Assembly: GCA_026417655.1 (NCBI GenBank)
Contig: JAOACS010000008.1
Location: forward strand, 1 to 64,000
Length of the DNA stretch: 64,000 nucleotides
Direction: 5' to 3'
Origin: Syntrophobacterales bacterium
GTDB lineage: Bacteria > Desulfobacterota > Syntrophobacteria > Syntrophobacterales > Thermodesulforhabdaceae
Shown: positions 16,735-25,412 of the stretch, one piece after another
How positions within the stretch are numbered: position 1 is the stretch's first letter
Layout: every line of letters begins with the position of its first letter
Made by a program: the position numbers and the translations under genes
The notes under the pieces: generated by a model
Databases searched by the model: none
Seen by the model: the letters and a program-made list of their open reading frames with translations, nothing else
Told to the model about the DNA's origin: nothing

Positions 16735-17826
16735 ATGATCGTCTCGGATCATATTCGGCAGATTATCCCTTATCCTCCTGGGAAACCACTTGAAGAATTG
16801 GAGAGGGAATACGGGATAAGGAACGCTATTAAATTGGCAAGTAATGAGAATCCCTTGGGGACGTCACCAAAGGCGATAGAAGCTATAAAGAGGGTCCTTG
16901 GAAACCTCCATCGTTACCCCGACGGAGGGAGTTTCTATCTTAAGCAGAAGCTTTCGGAAAAGTTCAATGTTCCCTTCAAGGGTATTGTCCTAGGTAACGG
17001 ATCTAATGAAATCATAGAGATGGTTTCCAGAGCTTTTCTACAAAGAGGTGACGAGATAGTAGTGCCTGAGCCTTCCTTTCTTATGTATCGCATCATTGCT
17101 CAGGTAGTAGGGGCGAAGGTAGTCTCGGTTCCTCTCTTAGACTATAGGTTAGATCTAGAGGGTATGGCGTCCTCTGTGACGGACCGAACTAGAGTGGTTA
17201 TTGTAAATAATCCTAACAACCCTACCGGCACGGTAGTGTCTAAGGATGAATGGGAGGCCTTTCTGAAGAAACTTCCAGGCGATACCATTGTAGTTGTTGA
17301 CGAAGCCTATATAGAGTTTGTAAGGGATGGTAGTTCATTTGGAGCGATTGATTATATTTCACTGAAGGGGCCCTATGTAGTAGCTTTAAGAACCTTTTCC
17401 AAAGCATACGGACTGGCAGGTCTTAGAATTGGGTATGGTTTTGCCGATCCTGAGGTGGCCGATTACTTAGATAGAGTCAGGCAACCTTTTAATATAAATA
17501 TGCTCGCCCAAGTGGGAGCCCTTGCAGCCCTTGACGATGACGAATTCCTCGAAAAAACTAGACAAACGATCTGGAAAGGGCTCGATTATCTTTATGAAAA
17601 GATAGATGAAATGGGGCTTAAATACGTTCCCTCCCAGGCCAATTTTTTCCTCATAGAACTTCCTGTCTCAGCCCGTTCTGTTTATCAAGCGTTACTTCGG
17701 AGGGGAGTTATTGTTAGAGCGATGGACTCCTATGGGCTTGAGAGATTCATTAGAGTGACGGTAGGTCTTCCGGAGGAGAATGAACGTTTCATCTCAGCTT
17801 TAAGGGAAGTTCTACAAGAGGTTTAG
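16735..17826 (+). CDS. hisC: Histidinol-phosphate aminotransferase
   Basis: 363-residue fold-type I PLP aminotransferase of the HisC branch, making histidinol phosphate from imidazole acetol phosphate and glutamate. Motifs: IPYPPGKPLEEL at the start, KLASNENPLG, NNPNNPTG, VVDEAY, and the PLP lysine in TFSKAYGLAGLRIGY. The length is typical. No other his genes are nearby; HisC is often encoded alone next to cmk in this group. It could also act on aromatic amino acids. The cmk start lies 2 bp after the stop. Confidence 0.93.
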   Translation: MIVSDHIRQIIPYPPGKPLEELEREYGIRNAIKLASNENPLGTSPKAIEAIKRVLGNLHRYPDGGSFYLKQKLSEKFNVPFKGIVLGNGSNEIIEMVSRAFLQRGDEIVVPEPSFLMYRIIAQVVGAKVVSVPLLDYRLDLEGMASSVTDRTRVVIVNNPNNPTGTVVSKDEWEAFLKKLPGDTIVVVDEAYIEFVRDGSSFGAIDYISLKGPYVVALRTFSKAYGLAGLRIGYGFADPEVADYLDRVRQPFNINMLAQVGALAALDDDEFLEKTRQTIWKGLDYLYEKIDEMGLKYVPSQANFFLIELPVSARSVYQALLRRGVIVRAMDSYGLERFIRVTVGLPEENERFISALREVLQEV

Positions 17827-17828
17827 CT

Positions 17829-18518
17829 GTGGAGAGCCAGTTAGAGCCGAAGGTTATAGCGGTTGATGGACCAGCTGGTTCTGGAAAGACTACTGTCTGT
17901 GCAGAGTTAGCTAAACGGCTTGGATTTGCCTTCCTAAGTAGTGGTGCCATTTATAGAGCCTTTGCCTGGGCCTTCAAACATGTTGACCAAGAAAGGAACC
18001 TAGAGGAATTCGTTAAAAGAATCCCTTCGCTACCCTTCAATTTCGACCTTCTAGGGGATCGCTTCGTTATCAAATACGAACAGAGACTTATGGAAGAAGA
18101 ACTCAAGGATCCTGAGATAGCCAGGATAGCCTCTTACGTTGCTAGAGTTCCTGAAGTTAGGGAGTTTGCAAATTCTATCCAGAGGTCCCTTTCGAAAGAG
18201 ACTTCCCTTGTAGTCGAAGGTCGTGATGTAACTACAGTAGTGTTTCCCGATGCCTTTTTGAAGATTTTTCTTACGGCTCTACCTGAGGAAAGGGCGAAGA
18301 GGAGGTGGAGGGAGCTTATCTCGAAGGGTTTAGAGGTTGATTTCGATGAGGTGTTGAAGGCTGTCATTGAGCGGGATAGGGCCGATAGCGAAAGAAAACT
18401 AGCTCCCTTGATAAGGGATACCGATGCGGTGTTGATAGATTCTACTAATATGGGAGTAAAGGAGATTGTCGACTACATTGTTGAGCTCTATCTTAGACGA
18501 TGTCATTCTTCAAGTTAG
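17829..18518 (+). CDS. cmk: Cytidylate kinase
   Basis: 229 residues, GTG start 2 bp after hisC. It phosphorylates CMP and dCMP with ATP. The P-loop is GPAGSGKTT, the CMP-binding motif is LSSGAIYRA, and the segment VVEGRDVTTVVFPDA corresponds to the conserved GRDIGTVVFP. A LID-like Arg-rich stretch (RRWRELISKG) follows. The order cmk-rpsA is widely conserved in bacteria and holds here. Confidence 0.95.
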   Translation: MESQLEPKVIAVDGPAGSGKTTVCAELAKRLGFAFLSSGAIYRAFAWAFKHVDQERNLEEFVKRIPSLPFNFDLLGDRFVIKYEQRLMEEELKDPEIARIASYVARVPEVREFANSIQRSLSKETSLVVEGRDVTTVVFPDAFLKIFLTALPEERAKRRWRELISKGLEVDFDEVLKAVIERDRADSERKLAPLIRDTDAVLIDSTNMGVKEIVDYIVELYLRRCHSSS

Positions 18519-18525
18519 AAAAGAG

Positions 18526-18554
18526 TTGTAAAGGTTTAAGCCTTTTGCTATGAG
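18526..18554 (+). promoter_or_regulatory. Candidate rpsA promoter and leader hairpin region
   Basis: TTGTAA (18526-18531) and TATGAG (18549-18554) are spaced by 17 bases in the 105-bp gap after cmk. The predicted leader of about 60 bases contains a perfect GGCTTC-TTT-GAAGCC hairpin at 18576-18590, ahead of the rpsA ribosome-binding site. E. coli rpsA is autoregulated through its leader; whether this hairpin does that is unknown. Confidence 0.45.
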
Positions 18555-18623
18555 AATCACATCTTTTTTACTCATGGCTTCTTTGAAGCCGAATTCTTTA
18601 GGGCAAGGGGGTCAAGGAATATT

Positions 18624-20369
18624 ATGACAGCAAGAGAAGGAATGGAGAATGGACAAGAAATATTTCACACAAGATCCGTAATTAGAAGTATAGGCGATGA
18701 TGAAGGGGACGGAACCGGCAAAGAAAGCCTCGAGGACTTATACGAGCAAAGTTTTCAGAGCTTTCAGGAAGGCGAGGTTGTTCGAGGAAGAGTAGTTCAT
18801 GTAACGAACGATTATGTTGTTGTGGACATTGGATACAAATCGGAAGGTGTGATTCCGACAAGTGAATTCCGAGATGAACGGGGAAATATAACCGTAAAGA
18901 TAGGCGATGAAGTAGATGTTCTTCTCGAATATCACGACGACGATGAAGGAGTAGTATATCTTTCCAAGGAAAAGGCAGCCAAGATAAAGGTGTGGGACGA
19001 AATCAGTCGAGTTTTTGAAGAGGACGGGATTATTGAAGGAAAAGTCGTTGCCAAGGTCAAGGGAGGCCTATCGGTCGATATTGGAATTCCTGCATTCTTA
19101 CCGGGTTCCCAGGTAGATATAAGACCTGTAAAGGATCTTGATGTCTTAGTTGGAAGGACTATGACTTTCAAAATTCTCAAATATAATCGCCGTCGTCGCA
19201 ACGTTGTCCTTTCCCGAAGGGTCATTCTGGAGAAGGAAAGAGAGGCTAGGAGAGCAGAAACCCTTGCCAAAATCGAGGAGGGTAGGGTTGTCCAGGGTAT
19301 TGTAAAGAATATAACCGACTACGGTATATTTGTAGATCTCGGGGGAGTTGACGGCTTGCTTCACATCACCGATATGAGCTGGGGAAGGGTTGGTCATCCT
19401 TCTGAGATGTTCCAGATTGGAGATTCAATAACCGTTAAAATACTCCATTACGACCGTGAAAATGAGCGAGTATCTCTTGGGCTGAAACAGCTTACACCTG
19501 ATCCCTGGAATGATGTAGATCAAAAATACCCTGAAGGAGCTAGGGTAAAAGGACGTGTGGTAAGCATCACCGACTATGGAGCCTTTGTTGAACTGGAAAA
19601 GGGTGTAGAGGGGTTAATTCACGTCTCGGAAATGTCTTGGACAGAGAAGATTCGCCACCCATCTAAGATTGTAAATGTCGGTGATGTGGTGGAGGCCGTT
19701 GTGCTAAGCATCGACAAAGAAAGGCGAAGGATTTCCCTAGGCCTTAAACAGCTTGAACCGAACCCATGGGACTTGGTTGCGGAACGTTATCCAATTGGCA
19801 CAATCATAGAGGGCAAGATAAAGAATATTACCGACTTTGGTATATTTGTTGGGATTGATGAAGGGATTGATGGCCTTATTCATATCTCTGATATATCATG
19901 GACGAAACGTATTAAACATCCCTCCGAGGTTTTTCAAAAAGGACAAACCGTTAGGGCAAAGGTTCTCTATATAGATAAAAACGATAGGAAGTTCTCCCTT
20001 GGTATAAAACAATTAGAGCCTGATCCATGGGAAACGATAGGTGAACGCTATCCCATCAATTCCGTTGTCAGTGGAAAGATTTCGAATATTACTGATTTTG
20101 GACTTTTTGTGGAGATAGAGGAGGGTATTGAGGGACTAGTTCACGTCTCTGAGATAGGGGATCAGCAAAAGCCTAATGTTCTTCAAAGTTACCAACTTGG
20201 TGAGACTGTAGAAGCGAAAGTTATAAACGTTTCTCCTCAGGAGAGAAAGATAGGTCTTTCAATTAAACGGTTGATAGAAGACAGAGAAAGGGAAGAGATT
20301 GAAAGGTTTAAGGCTTCTCAGAAGACCGATGAGTCTCCTAAGTTGGGTGATCTATTGCAGAATAAATGA
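18624..20369 (+). CDS. rpsA: 30S ribosomal protein S1
   Basis: 581 residues with six successive S1 RNA-binding (OB-fold) repeats from about residue 50 to 560; each contains a version of G-x-V-x-x-(I/V)-T-D-Y/F-G followed by G-L-(I/L)-H. S1 docks mRNA on the small ribosomal subunit. A short acidic N-terminal extension of about 40 residues precedes the first repeat. The start could also be the Met at codon 7; the first ATG has AAGG about 8 bases upstream. Length and repeat number match typical six-domain S1. Confidence 0.95.
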   Translation: MTAREGMENGQEIFHTRSVIRSIGDDEGDGTGKESLEDLYEQSFQSFQEGEVVRGRVVHVTNDYVVVDIGYKSEGVIPTSEFRDERGNITVKIGDEVDVLLEYHDDDEGVVYLSKEKAAKIKVWDEISRVFEEDGIIEGKVVAKVKGGLSVDIGIPAFLPGSQVDIRPVKDLDVLVGRTMTFKILKYNRRRRNVVLSRRVILEKEREARRAETLAKIEEGRVVQGIVKNITDYGIFVDLGGVDGLLHITDMSWGRVGHPSEMFQIGDSITVKILHYDRENERVSLGLKQLTPDPWNDVDQKYPEGARVKGRVVSITDYGAFVELEKGVEGLIHVSEMSWTEKIRHPSKIVNVGDVVEAVVLSIDKERRRISLGLKQLEPNPWDLVAERYPIGTIIEGKIKNITDFGIFVGIDEGIDGLIHISDISWTKRIKHPSEVFQKGQTVRAKVLYIDKNDRKFSLGIKQLEPDPWETIGERYPINSVVSGKISNITDFGLFVEIEEGIEGLVHVSEIGDQQKPNVLQSYQLGETVEAKVINVSPQERKIGLSIKRLIEDREREEIERFKASQKTDESPKLGDLLQNK

Positions 20370-20390
20370 TGGTCGGTTTTAACGAGAGGT

Positions 20391-20429
20391 AGCCTGGGGA
20401 TGGCAACACATCTTCAGGCTCCTCCATTT
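20391..20429 (+). terminator. Hairpin between rpsA and sppA
   Basis: AGCCTGGGGATG and CATCTTCAGGCT pair over 12 positions (two G-U pairs) with a 6-base loop at 20391-20420, followed by TCCATTTTA. It may terminate or attenuate rpsA transcripts. The T-run is weak, so read-through into sppA is plausible. Confidence 0.5.
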
Positions 20430-20443
20430 TACGGTGAGTTGTC

Positions 20444-21319
20444 ATGAAGGGACTTTTTAAGGTACTTTTATGGATATTTTTTATCATTTTTGTTTTGGTG
20501 CCAGCCATTATTGCCGCCTTTTATTTCTTCTGGGAGAAACGGGAAGATCTCAAAACGGGTCCCCAAATTGGAGTTATATGGGTAAAGGGGATAATTTCAG
20601 ACTCTAAAGATTACATCGAAGGCCTCAAAAACTTTAGAGAGAACAGTAGAGTTAAGGCCATAATTTTGCGAGTCGATTCCCCAGGAGGAGGGGTAAGTGC
20701 TTCTCAGGAGATATATAGAGAGGTAGAAAGGACAAAAGAGGTAAAACCGGTGGTGGCCTCTCTTGGCAGTATGGCAACCTCGGGAGGCTATTATATAGCC
20801 TGTATTGCTAACAAGGTTATATCAAATCCTGGAACCGTCACAGGAAGCATTGGAACTATTGCGGTATTTCCTAATTTCGAAAGGCTCTTTGAAAAAATTG
20901 GTTACACTACCGTTGTCATCAAGAGTGGTGCCTTTAAGGATGTTGGAAATCCAGCCCGTTCTATGACCTCAGAGGAGGAATCTCTTATTCGGGATACGAT
21001 ATTAGAAGTGCATGATCAATTTGTAAAGGATGTGGTGAAGGCCAGAGGCTTGGAGGAATCGGTTGTTCGTCAGATAGCCGATGGGAGGATATTGACAGGA
21101 GCAAAGGCAAAATCTTTGGGATTGGTGGATGAACTTGGCAATTTACAGGATGCGATCGAAGTAGCTAGAAACCTTGCCCGTATTGAAGGAAAACCAGAGA
21201 TAATCTATTATGAAAAGAGGAAAAAACTACTTGATTTGCTGCTGGGTGAGGAAGTAACTGGTAAGATTAAGGAGCCGTTTTTTAATACAACAAACCTCCT
21301 TCAATGGCGATTTCCTTGA
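20444..21319 (+). CDS. sppA: Signal peptide peptidase SppA, short form
   Basis: 291-residue S49 protease with one N-terminal transmembrane helix (about 6-30) and a catalytic domain outside the membrane. The Ser/Lys dyad is visible: Ser113 in MATSGGYYIA and Lys165 in SGAFKDVG. DSPGGG provides the oxyanion loop. It degrades cleaved signal peptides. The size fits the single-domain SppA of Gram-positives, archaea and Deltaproteobacteria and not the 600-residue E. coli form. Its last 38 bp overlap the 3' end of the opposing ATP-grasp-like gene. Confidence 0.93.
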   Translation: MKGLFKVLLWIFFIIFVLVPAIIAAFYFFWEKREDLKTGPQIGVIWVKGIISDSKDYIEGLKNFRENSRVKAIILRVDSPGGGVSASQEIYREVERTKEVKPVVASLGSMATSGGYYIACIANKVISNPGTVTGSIGTIAVFPNFERLFEKIGYTTVVIKSGAFKDVGNPARSMTSEEESLIRDTILEVHDQFVKDVVKARGLEESVVRQIADGRILTGAKAKSLGLVDELGNLQDAIEVARNLARIEGKPEIIYYEKRKKLLDLLLGEEVTGKIKEPFFNTTNLLQWRFP

Positions 21320-22064
21320 TTCGGTCGCAAAGGAAGCCCCTTCGATCAATTAAACTGTAGTCATCTGTATAAAAAGTCCCTGGAGAAAAACCCATTCCCC
21401 CAAACAACCAACCCTCTTCTGTCAGGACCCACCTGATTGAGATGTCATCAAGATGGGCTTTTCTGGTAATATTATGGGATAGCTCTATTATCGCCTCGGG
21501 GATTTTCGTCTCTAAAGGCTCTCCTTTAAATCCTGCATATTCGTAGAAGATAAACACCAGCGTAACACTGGCTATAATATTTTGGATCTCCTGTACAAGG
21601 ACCATATGGGGGACTGATTTAAGAATGGTTTCAAGATCCCTCTCGGTTTTGGCAACAATTCCCTGATGGAGATTGTTTGTAGGTTTTAGTATTCTTAAGG
21701 GGAGAGAAAAGGTCTCCAGTATAGTTTTTGCCAACGTATGCCTTTTATAGCATCTAGTCTTTAGTCGAGGTAGATTAAAGTAAGAAGCCAGAGTCCATTG
21801 CAGGAAGGGTTTCCTTTTAAAATAATAGGAGTAGGAAGAGGGAAAAGTCGGTTTCCCTACTGCCTGAAATAGGGGTATATATTTCCCTGTGGGAAAGAAG
21901 ACGATAGGCGAGCTCCTTATGAGATTTTGTTCTTCCTGAGAATATAGGGAAAACTGAGGGCGCACCCCCAGGGTAGTAAGATAAGGGCAGTTCTTAAGAT
22001 ACATCCCCAGGGCTACGAAGGTCTTTTTCGGTACCAGGAGGTTATCTAGCTTGGGCGACCTCAT
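21282..22064 (-). CDS. RimK-like ATP-grasp protein, apparently degenerate
   Basis: 260 residues. I recognise a RimK-type layout: a pre-ATP-grasp part ending FFPTGKYIPLFQAVGKPTF, a PSS-type stretch, a helix ending in FNLPRLKT (compare GIPVPRT), a central strand with Lys (LPLRILKP), QGIVAKTERDLETIL (compare QGIGVVLAET) and HMVLVQEI. The final motif, normally E-V-N-x-SPG with the Mg ligands, reads GGMGFSPGT, so the acidic and Asn ligands are lost. No transmembrane segment. The start overlaps the helicase 3' end by 23 bp with no clear ribosome-binding site, suggesting translational coupling. A substrate cannot be named. Confidence 0.65.
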   Translation of the reverse strand: MRSPKLDNLLVPKKTFVALGMYLKNCPYLTTLGVRPQFSLYSQEEQNLIRSSPIVFFPTGKYIPLFQAVGKPTFPSSYSYYFKRKPFLQWTLASYFNLPRLKTRCYKRHTLAKTILETFSLPLRILKPTNNLHQGIVAKTERDLETILKSVPHMVLVQEIQNIIASVTLVFIFYEYAGFKGEPLETKIPEAIIELSHNITRKAHLDDISIRWVLTEEGWLFGGMGFSPGTFYTDDYSLIDRRGFLCDRIKEIAIEGGLLY

Positions 22065-23520
22065 CGGATTGCTTTAAAATTACGTCGGGAGGAAAGCCAT
22101 AGTTATATGCTCTCATTCGGAAATAGTTTGTCAAGAGCCCAATGCTTGTATCAACATAATCAAAGATTTTAATCCTTCCAGTGCGGACAGTTTGGGTCTC
22201 CTCCGTTGAGTATCCATCCCTTGAGGAGGTGATTGTCCTTAGGGCCTGCAAGAGGGGGTTCGAAAAATACAAAGGCACAGCAAGAAATAGGCTTTTTACA
22301 GCTCTTAGATAGGGATAGCAATGAACTAGGGTTCTAGAAGTAAGAACCAAAATGTCGTATTTCTCAGGCAGTATTGGGGATGATTCGGAAAGGGAGGCTG
22401 GTTCTGCTTCATCCTGGGCTTCTAAGAGTTCGTAAGGGATAGAGACTCTGTGAACAGAGTATCCACGTTCGGATAGAATACGGTAGAAGATCTCTTCCTG
22501 AATAGGCCCTCCCGTTACAATGACAACCGCCCCATCTCCTCTTTTTAAGGTTTCCTCTACATCCTTTATTATTAATTCCGTCCTGATAGGATCCTCCATT
22601 AGCTGTTGGAACATACTAAGGTAGTCAGCCCTCGATCTGTAGGGATATGTAAAGTTTGTCGGCTTTGCTATAATTTCAGCTTTTATTACTCCACAGCCCT
22701 CGCGAGCACTTTTTGGGTCTATAGTGTAAACGGGTTCTCCGATATAGAAACGGATAATCTGAGAGTGTTTATCATTGGGGCTAAATTCGTGGCATAGGGC
22801 TAGCATATACATCGAATCAAAGCGGGGAATAATCTGGGTTATAATCCTAGTTGGACATCGATGGGCATCATCTAAGATGACATATCCGAACTGATCGGCA
22901 AGCTCTTCCCAATGTTTCATAACTTCACTGGTGTGGGCGATCGTTACTCGATTCCCTATTGTTTTCTTACTCTGAACGTAAAGACCTATCTCCCTCTCAG
23001 GGATTTGAAGAAAGATTTGGAGTTTTTTGTGCCAGCTATCTAAAAGCTCTAATTTCGGTATCATAATGAGAGTAGGTTGCTTTCTTTCGCTTATGGTATA
23101 AAGGGCTATAACCGTTTTGCCAGTCTTATATCCCCCTACTATGGTTGCAAAATCTCTTTCCAGAATAGCTTCTGCTGCCTGCTGCTGATATTCCTTAAGG
23201 TAACCGTGAAAATCGACTTCAATGGTTGGAAAGGATCTTCTGATATCTATGACTTTATATGGCTGCCGTAGTTTTTGACAAATACTCACTAGTTCGGGAA
23301 AGAAACCTCGAGGTATAATATAGGACCCTCGGGTTTTTCGGATACAGGAGATGGTCGGTGGTATATTCCCAATCCAAAGGCCTGCATTGTGGCGATGTTC
23401 ATATTCGGGATTAGTAAAAACAAGTTTTTCATGGAGTTTTCGTTCAAACGGCGCAGGAAGTCCTCGTGAAGGGATCTTTATCATCTCGCCGAGTTGGATA
23501 GGGATAGCTCTTGACTGCAT
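22042..23520 (-). CDS. Divergent SF2 helicase of the COG1061/TOTE type, motifs III and VI eroded
   Basis: 492 residues from the ATG at 23520, which has GGAGG 10 bases upstream; the ATG at 23529 sits too close to that site. The N-terminal 80 residues (LPAPFERKLHEKLVFTNPEY, later IPRGFF) match the segment preceding helicases of TOTE-type systems. RecA1 has Walker A GGYKTGKT (about 129-136) and motif II LDDAH (about 217-220). The motif III position reads LALCHEFS where TATP is expected, and motif VI, normally QxxGRxxR, reads LQALRTIT after KSLFLAVP. The end (IFDYVDTSIGLL) again matches the family. ATP binding looks possible, but coupled unwinding doubtful. It is followed by the ATP-grasp-like gene. 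Confidence 0.8.
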   Translation of the reverse strand: MQSRAIPIQLGEMIKIPSRGLPAPFERKLHEKLVFTNPEYEHRHNAGLWIGNIPPTISCIRKTRGSYIIPRGFFPELVSICQKLRQPYKVIDIRRSFPTIEVDFHGYLKEYQQQAAEAILERDFATIVGGYKTGKTVIALYTISERKQPTLIMIPKLELLDSWHKKLQIFLQIPEREIGLYVQSKKTIGNRVTIAHTSEVMKHWEELADQFGYVILDDAHRCPTRIITQIIPRFDSMYMLALCHEFSPNDKHSQIIRFYIGEPVYTIDPKSAREGCGVIKAEIIAKPTNFTYPYRSRADYLSMFQQLMEDPIRTELIIKDVEETLKRGDGAVVIVTGGPIQEEIFYRILSERGYSVHRVSIPYELLEAQDEAEPASLSESSPILPEKYDILVLTSRTLVHCYPYLRAVKSLFLAVPLYFSNPLLQALRTITSSRDGYSTEETQTVRTGRIKIFDYVDTSIGLLTNYFRMRAYNYGFPPDVILKQSDEVAQAR

Positions 23521-23725
23521 AGTATGCATTCCTCCAGTAGTTCAAGTATGAACCTGTCATCTTAGATCATCCACATTGTAACACGGTCAATGGGGATTAC
23601 AAAGGCAATTAAGAATCGAAAAAAGGATAAAAAAATGATGTAAAAAGAAAATACCAAAGATTAGACTTCCAATCCCTTGCGTTTATGTTTAACAAGCCTT
23701 AACCCTGTCTTATGAAACTCGAGCA

Positions 23726-23755
23726 TTGTTTTTTATCCATCCGTAACGTTATGAT
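23726..23755 (+). promoter_or_regulatory. Sigma-70-type promoter for rtcB
   Basis: TTGTTT (23726-23731) and TATGAT (23750-23755) are 18 bases apart, 48 bases before the rtcB start, in an AT-rich 283-bp intergenic stretch that otherwise shows no gene. I looked for, and did not find, the GG/GC -24/-12 pattern of the sigma-54 promoter that drives rtcB in E. coli. Confidence 0.6.
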
Positions 23756-23803
23756 AGAAAATAAGGGGTAGAATGAAACTATAAGTAATCAGGAGGGAGT
23801 CCT

Positions 23804-25252
23804 ATGGGAAAGATTAGGTGTGTTGCTATAGATCCATGGAGATGGAAGATTCCAAAGGAAGGCCAAATGAGAACTGATGGGCTTATCTATGCCTCCGAAG
23901 ATATGTTAAGTCTTATCATGCAAGATCAGAGTGCTCAGCAGGTAGCCAATGTGGCCACTCTTCCTGGTATTGTGGGGTATTCCATGGCGATGCCAGATAT
24001 TCACCAAGGGTATGGTTTTCCCATAGGTGGAGTTGCCGCCTTTGATTTAAAGGAGGGCGTAGTTTCTCCAGGAGGAGTTGGCTATGACATAAATTGTGGT
24101 GTAAGGCTTATGACTACTCATCTTACTAGGAAGGATCTTTCCGAGGAAAAGATCAAGGCGCTTGTGGATGCTCTTTTCGAAAATGTTCCTTCAGGGGTTG
24201 GTTCTTCTCGAAAGGATTTTTCTCTTTCCCAAGGCGAGTTAAAGAATGTTTTAGCAGAGGGGGCTCGCTGGGCGGTTCAAAAAGGTTTTGGAAAAGAACA
24301 AGACCTTGATCATATAGAGGAAGGGGGACGTATCCCCTGGGCAGATCCAGATAAAGTCTCATCTAAGGCTCTGGAAAGGGGTAAGTCTCAGTTAGGGACC
24401 CTAGGATCGGGGAATCACTTTATAGAGTTAGGATTTGTAGAAGAGATCTACGATGAAAAAGTTGCTAAGATTTTCGGACTTTTTCCGGATCAACTCACCG
24501 TTTTCGTCCATACAGGATCACGTGGTCTTGGACACCAGGTATGTGACGACTTCATTGCTATCTTACTTAAGAGTATACAAAAATATGGTATTGATCTACC
24601 TGATCGACAGCTATGTTGTGCCCCCATCTCGTCTCCTGAGGGAAAGGCTTACCTTGGAGCTATGGGAGCTGCTGCAAACTTTGCCTTCGCAAACCGTCAG
24701 ATGATTTCACATTGGGTTACCGAAACCTTTGAAAAGTTTTTTAAAATACCGGCAGAACGCCTGGGACTATCCCTACTCTACGATATTGCCCATAACATCG
24801 CCAAAATTGAACATCACCTTGTAGGTGATAAGGAGATTGAGGTATGCGTTCATCGTAAGGGAGCGACTCGATCCTTTGGTCCAGGCCGTGAGGAGATCCC
24901 TGCCGTCTACCGATCCGTTGGACAACCGGTCCTAATCCCTGGTGATATGGGAAGATATAGCTATGTGTTGGTAGGCACGGACAGAGCCATGAAAGAAACC
25001 TTTGGGAGCACCTGCCATGGAGCGGGGCGAGTTTTAAGTCGCCACCAGGCCATTAAGGCTTCAAAGGGACGGTCAATCTCACAGGAACTTGCCCAACATG
25101 GTATCTACGTTCGTGGAGCTAGCAAGGAAACAATAAAGGAAGAAATGCCTGAAGCCTATAAGGATGTGAGCAAGGTAGTAGAAGTTGTTCATAATGCGGG
25201 AATTAGCCGCAAAGTAGCTAGGCTTAGACCTGTAGGGGTTATGAAGGGTTAA
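23804..25252 (+). CDS. rtcB: RNA-splicing/repair ligase RtcB
   Basis: 482-residue RtcB, which joins 2',3'-cyclic phosphate (or 3'-phosphate) and 5'-OH RNA ends with GTP and Mn2+. Family motifs: MPDIHQGYGFPIGG, SPGGVGYDINCGVRL (metal-binding Cys), SGNHFIEL, HTGSRGLGHQV, and the C-terminal HGAGR with the guanylylated His. Strong AGGAGGGAG ribosome-binding site. No archease, RtcA or RtcR gene is adjacent. It is followed by a terminator and then by an rpoH-like sigma factor and the CCA-adding enzyme, a neighbourhood of RNA repair and stress functions. Confidence 0.96.
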   Translation: MGKIRCVAIDPWRWKIPKEGQMRTDGLIYASEDMLSLIMQDQSAQQVANVATLPGIVGYSMAMPDIHQGYGFPIGGVAAFDLKEGVVSPGGVGYDINCGVRLMTTHLTRKDLSEEKIKALVDALFENVPSGVGSSRKDFSLSQGELKNVLAEGARWAVQKGFGKEQDLDHIEEGGRIPWADPDKVSSKALERGKSQLGTLGSGNHFIELGFVEEIYDEKVAKIFGLFPDQLTVFVHTGSRGLGHQVCDDFIAILLKSIQKYGIDLPDRQLCCAPISSPEGKAYLGAMGAAANFAFANRQMISHWVTETFEKFFKIPAERLGLSLLYDIAHNIAKIEHHLVGDKEIEVCVHRKGATRSFGPGREEIPAVYRSVGQPVLIPGDMGRYSYVLVGTDRAMKETFGSTCHGAGRVLSRHQAIKASKGRSISQELAQHGIYVRGASKETIKEEMPEAYKDVSKVVEVVHNAGISRKVARLRPVGVMKG

Positions 25253-25275
25253 GGAGAATGATTATTCACTATGGT

Positions 25276-25322
25276 AGGCTGTTCGAGGATCTATCGCCTC
25301 GAATAGCCTTTCTCTTCTGTTT
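25276..25322 (+). terminator. Rho-independent terminator after rtcB
   Basis: Thirteen-base-pair stem AGGCTGTTCGAGG / CCTCGAATAGCCT (one G-U pair), 8-base loop, followed by TTCTCTTCTGTTT. It lies 24 bp past the rtcB stop and separates rtcB from the sigma-factor gene. Confidence 0.8.
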
Positions 25323-25412
25323 GCCATTCAATTGTTTTTATGCTATTCAAACCATCCTTAGATAAAATCTAACTTATTCACAATTTCTGTAATGTAAAAA
25401 AGGGAGACCCCT

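Noticed and set aside
16528-16752. 74-codon minus-strand ORF spanning the PPDK-hisC gap
   Set aside because: It overlaps both flanking genes, has no ribosome-binding site and covers the predicted hisC promoter.
21282-23520. A complete TOTE conflict system
   Set aside because: Only the helicase resembles TOTE components. No primase, nuclease or transposon genes are adjacent, so it is described as a separate pair.
23530-23803. Sigma-54 promoter or regulatory RNA upstream of rtcB
   Set aside because: No GG/GC -24/-12 pattern was found; a sigma-70-like promoter fits. The rest is plain AT-rich sequence without a convincing hairpin or ORF.
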